Origin: a virus
Strand: one strand, 5' to 3'
DNA: 35,784 nt
Virus record (IMG/VR): IMGVR_UViG_3300005841_000061
Span: 1-35,784 of that record
Part shown: piece by piece, positions 33,828 to 35,784 of the stretch
Numbering within the stretch: position 1 is the stretch's first letter
Layout: the number at the start of each line of letters is the position of its first letter
The notes under the pieces: generated by a model
What the model was told of the DNA's origin: nothing
Database searches by the model: none
The model's input: the letters and a program-made list of their open reading frames with translations, nothing else
Program-made: the position numbers and the translations under genes

Positions 33828-34286
33828 CTAATTAACGTTTTGGTTCATTGGAAATGGTGGCTCTTTAATCACGAGAGAGATGCCCGCTTGGGCGTCTACT
33901 GGCGTGGTAGCTATCGAAATCTTAGGCTCTGGCTTACGCTCATCAACCCAGAGTCCTTTAATCTTTAGGAATTGTTCAGCTCGTTCAGCAGCGCTAGCGT
34001 GTGCCGCGATCCAGTGAGATACGCTTGCGTCGTCTCGGTTATGGAAGGCTAGCCGTCTGGCATAGCTCGCTTGCTCTTTAGGGGTAAGCGTCTTCTCCGC
34101 TTCCCTCATGGCGTTTAGGTCGTTGAGGTAATCTGGTAGTATGTGAGAATCGTCGATAAGTTCATCAGCTTTTCTGCGAAAGACTGACCTAGCGCACGCT
34201 GAGCCTTCAGGGGAGTACCAGGATTCAATTGTTGATCTCCAGCCGCAGGCCCGCGCAATAACTTCTCTCTGTGACTCTGGTGTCAT
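33828..34286 (-). CDS. Uncharacterised phage protein with PDYLNDLNAM motif (152 aa)
   Basis: A 152-residue protein with ILPDYLNDLNAMREAEKTL near residues 49-67 and AERAEQFLKIKGLWVDE near 100-116. Both are typical of a widespread phage family of unknown function that often sits among small accessory genes. It is coupled by ATGA to the gene upstream at 34283. Helical, soluble, no catalytic motif. Homology is from remembered motif pattern. Confidence 0.65.
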   Translation of the reverse strand: MTPESQREVIARACGWRSTIESWYSPEGSACARSVFRRKADELIDDSHILPDYLNDLNAMREAEKTLTPKEQASYARRLAFHNRDDASVSHWIAAHASAAERAEQFLKIKGLWVDERKPEPKISIATTPVDAQAGISLVIKEPPFPMNQNVN

Positions 34287-34504
34287 GGCTCAAAAGGTTC
34301 GTTAATTGTGAATGAATTGTAGGGGTACTCAGGCTGTTTCTTACTGGGCCGGATTATGCCTCTTTCAAAGAGGCTATTCCAAGCTGCTGCGCGCTTAGGG
34401 TTAGACGTTGCTTCCCAGTCTGTGATCACGGGATTACGCTTGATTCGGGCTATACACCAAGCCTCATTGGCTGCGCGGGTTCGCATGTCTGGTAGGTTGC
34501 TCAT
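34283..34504 (-). CDS. Small hypothetical protein (73 aa)
   Basis: A 73-residue protein (MSNLPDMRTRAANEAWCIAR start), helix then a basic middle (SKKQPEYPYNSF). Its end overlaps the next minus-strand gene as ATGA, and it begins two bases after the stop of the gene upstream, so it belongs to the same tight operon. No family was recognised. Confidence 0.55.
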   Translation of the reverse strand: MSNLPDMRTRAANEAWCIARIKRNPVITDWEATSNPKRAAAWNSLFERGIIRPSKKQPEYPYNSFTINEPFEP

Positions 34505-34506
34505 GG

Positions 34507-34725
34507 TTATTCTTCGCGATAATGGTTAGGCCAATTTCTTACTTGGTCCATCTCTCTAGCCCTTCGGCACTCTGCTAGTTCATTCATGAGCCGAACATTG
34601 TCTTCGGATAGCGCCGTGTTTATCGCTCTGATGTCCTTGAGTACCTTGATGATTTCTTCAGCGGATACCCTACTCCTAGAGCTCTCTGGTATGCCGTCTG
34701 TCGTTTTATCTGAGTCTGTGCTCAT
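34507..34725 (-). CDS. Small coiled-coil protein (72 aa)
   Basis: A 72-residue protein with a Ser-rich start and a helix from about 21 to 58 (EEIIKVLKDIRAINTALSED, NVRLMNELAECRRARE) with heptad spacing. It is coupled by ATGA to the gene at 34722. It may pair with its coiled-coil neighbours. Family not recognised. Confidence 0.55.
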   Translation of the reverse strand: MSTDSDKTTDGIPESSRSRVSAEEIIKVLKDIRAINTALSEDNVRLMNELAECRRAREMDQVRNWPNHYREE

Positions 34726-34931
34726 GGTTGATCGTTTGTAAGTATTTGGATTATTCGTCTAACGTTGGGCTCTTCATTCCACTCAAGATTCTGAACGTAT
34801 TCTAAAGCTCGGTCGTTGTTTACCTTTAGCCGTCTGTATGCCTGAGCTACCATTTGCGCGGTTTTATTGGCACGCTCCAACTTATCTTTTAGAACGGCTA
34901 TCTCTTCGGATTGATTCGAAATAAGACTCAT
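34722..34931 (-). CDS. Small coiled-coil protein (69 aa)
   Basis: A 69-residue, mainly helical protein (SEEIAVLKDKLERANKTAQM, AQAYRRLKVNNDRALEYV). It is ATGA-coupled on both sides. GGAGG lies 7 bases before its ATG (34939-34943), one of the few clear SD sites on this strand. No family was recognised. Confidence 0.6.
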   Translation of the reverse strand: MSLISNQSEEIAVLKDKLERANKTAQMVAQAYRRLKVNNDRALEYVQNLEWNEEPNVRRIIQILTNDQP

Positions 34932-35131
34932 GGCGCGCCCTCCAGGTATTCCAAGTATTTGATCTTACTTTCAAGCTCTCCGCATTCAGCGTCTTTACTT
35001 TCTATGACCATGCCGAAGTACGATGCCGATTCTCCCTTTGCCTGGCAGTCTTTAGCCGCCGAGACAAGGCTCTTGAGCGTAGCTTCGGACTCCGCGAGCT
35101 GAGCTTTGAGTTGTTCTAGTGTTGGTTGCAT
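34928..35131 (-). CDS. Small coiled-coil protein (67 aa)
   Basis: A 67-residue protein that starts MQPTLEQLKAQLAESEATLK and runs as a helix through SAAKDCQAKGES to the end (CGELESKIKYLEYLEG). Its stop overlaps the next gene's start as ATGA. Three consecutive short coiled-coil genes suggest they assemble together. Family not recognised. Confidence 0.55.
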   Translation of the reverse strand: MQPTLEQLKAQLAESEATLKSLVSAAKDCQAKGESASYFGMVIESKDAECGELESKIKYLEYLEGAP

Positions 35132-35176
35132 ATCGTTGTTTTTGTTCTCTTTCGTTTTTGGTTGTTCTGTTCTCTG

Positions 35177-35551
35177 TCAAAAGTAGTCCAGGCATTCTGA
35201 GTGTTTCCATTTTATGGGGTCTCCGAAATTAGGGTGGCACATGTTAACTCCTAGCTCCTTTGCCACAGCCATCTTGGTTTTTGCAAATCTATGATGCTGG
35301 GATTCACTTGAAAACTTTATTTCTCCTGAGTCGGTTAGCTTATGGGATATTGTGTGGCATCTTCGGCATATAAGCCTGAGATCTGAAGTTGTAACTGAAT
35401 ACCAGTCTCGGTAGTTAAGGTGATGATTATCGGTGGCTCCGGTAAATCCACATATAGCACATCGGTTTTTACTTTTACTTCGTTTTGATTCGTTAAGATT
35501 TTTCCAGTGATCTGATTTAAGGTAGTTTTTGTATCTCTCTTTCGAGTTCAT
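35177..35551 (-). CDS. HNH nuclease, McrA-like small type (124 aa)
   Basis: A 124-residue zinc HNH protein: CAICG (Cys31, Cys34), NHHLNYRDW (His43, His44), then LICRRCHTISH (Cys62, Cys65, His66, His70). The C-terminal 50 residues are less conserved and basic. This is a third HNH type in the window, distinct from the homing family and from the 25795 gene. It heads the visible minus-strand operon; the intergenic region upstream contains a hairpin. No clear SD. Confidence 0.75.
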   Translation of the reverse strand: MNSKERYKNYLKSDHWKNLNESKRSKSKNRCAICGFTGATDNHHLNYRDWYSVTTSDLRLICRRCHTISHKLTDSGEIKFSSESQHHRFAKTKMAVAKELGVNMCHPNFGDPIKWKHSECLDYF

Positions 35552-35590
35552 TTTAAGTTTATCGTTTTGGTTCGGGTTTCAGTGCGTCCA

Positions 35591-35616
35591 CACCTCACCC
35601 ATTTAAGGGTAAGGTG
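35591..35616 (-). other. Hairpin in the leader of the minus-strand operon
   Basis: CACCTCACCC (35591-35600) and GGGTAAGGTG (35607-35616) form a 10-bp stem with a 6-base loop. On the minus strand the one mismatch becomes a G-U wobble, so the structure is better there. It lies 40 bases upstream of the HNH ATG and lacks a T-tract. The rest of the 185 bases between 35552 and 35736 shows no gene. Confidence 0.35.
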
Positions 35617-35736
35617 GATTTAAGTGAATCGCTTTGGACTGGGTAGTTGCGTTGCCACATTTTACCGTAGCTCGAACCCCCACGGCGTGTCCACGTTTCA
35701 AGGGGTGAGAGTTCTGTGATGACCGGGCTCACGTTG

Positions 35737-35784
35737 TTACTTCTTAGAGCCACGCTCGTGAGCGGCTGGCTTGGCCTTTCCGGC
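35737..35784 (-). CDS. C-terminal end of a minus-strand gene, truncated by the window
   Basis: Reading leftward from the window's right edge, the minus strand is open for 15 codons and stops at TAA (35737-35739). The fragment reads AGKAKPAAHERGSKK, a basic Lys/Ala-rich end typical of nucleic-acid-binding proteins. It is too short to identify, and chance openness cannot be excluded. Confidence 0.35.
   Translation of the reverse strand, partial: AGKAKPAAHERGSKK

Noticed and set aside
35650-35720. tRNA-like T-loop on the minus strand (GGTTCGAGC, 35670-35678)
   Set aside because: The flanking bases do not pair into a 5-bp T-stem, and no acceptor or anticodon arm is present.
1-35784. CRISPR array, integrase or transposase
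   Set aside because: No regularly spaced direct repeats, no tyrosine or serine recombinase motifs, and no insertion-sequence ends were seen.
1-35784. Endolysin gene
   Set aside because: No product showed lysozyme, amidase, transglycosylase or peptidase motifs. The SGNH and GH172-like domains belong to large tail-type proteins.

Overview
The window reads as part of a tailed double-stranded DNA phage genome, about half G+C, with short-tailed (podovirus-like) gene content. The order resembles the late region of T7-like phages: a probable capsid C-terminus and terminator, then a tail adaptor, a tail nozzle, large internal (ejection) proteins, the large terminase and a small holin-like membrane protein. 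No integrase, repressor, tRNA or CRISPR array was seen. The host is probably Gram-negative, because one gene has a classic lipobox and a tail-like protein carries a sugar-ester hydrolase domain. Few genes have a clear Shine-Dalgarno sequence, so a host lineage with weak SD use is possible; the exact host cannot be read from the sequence.

Plus strand, 1-8000: end of a capsid-like gene, a strong terminator, then a receptor-binding module. It holds a 701-residue fibre with a GH172/DUF2961-like domain, a 745-residue repetitive fibre, a small tip-like protein, a promoter followed by a lipoprotein and a coiled-coil/membrane protein (a lysis or exclusion pair), and two fibre genes that share an N-terminal module.

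Plus strand, 8600-23100: adaptor-like and nozzle-like genes, each with an HNH homing endonuclease gene lying antisense just upstream. After these come a C1q-tipped protein, a 2-oxoglutarate/Fe(II) oxygenase-like protein, a cupin, and three internal virion proteins, the last of 1847 residues. The C1q, oxygenase, cupin and first internal-protein genes are chained by four-base ATGA overlaps.

Plus strand, 23100-30000: a palindrome-containing leader, then an SSB-like protein with an acidic DVPF tail, a RecB-type PD-(D/E)XK nuclease, a chain of small overlapping genes (SWIM zinc finger, zinc ribbon, HNH nuclease, helical proteins), the large terminase, a third homing-type HNH gene, a zinc-binding protein and a small membrane protein. 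The terminase appears to start about 76 codons upstream of its first standard start codon, at an ATT.

Minus strand, 35784-29879: an opposing operon of small, mostly uncharacterised phage genes and an HNH nuclease, ending in a 1123-residue SGNH-hydrolase protein that looks like a tail spike or depolymerase. The two strands converge with a 153-base antisense overlap near 30000.

The features most worth follow-up are the oxygenase-cupin pair inside the virion operon, the two different carbohydrate-active proteins on opposite strands, and the non-canonical terminase start.
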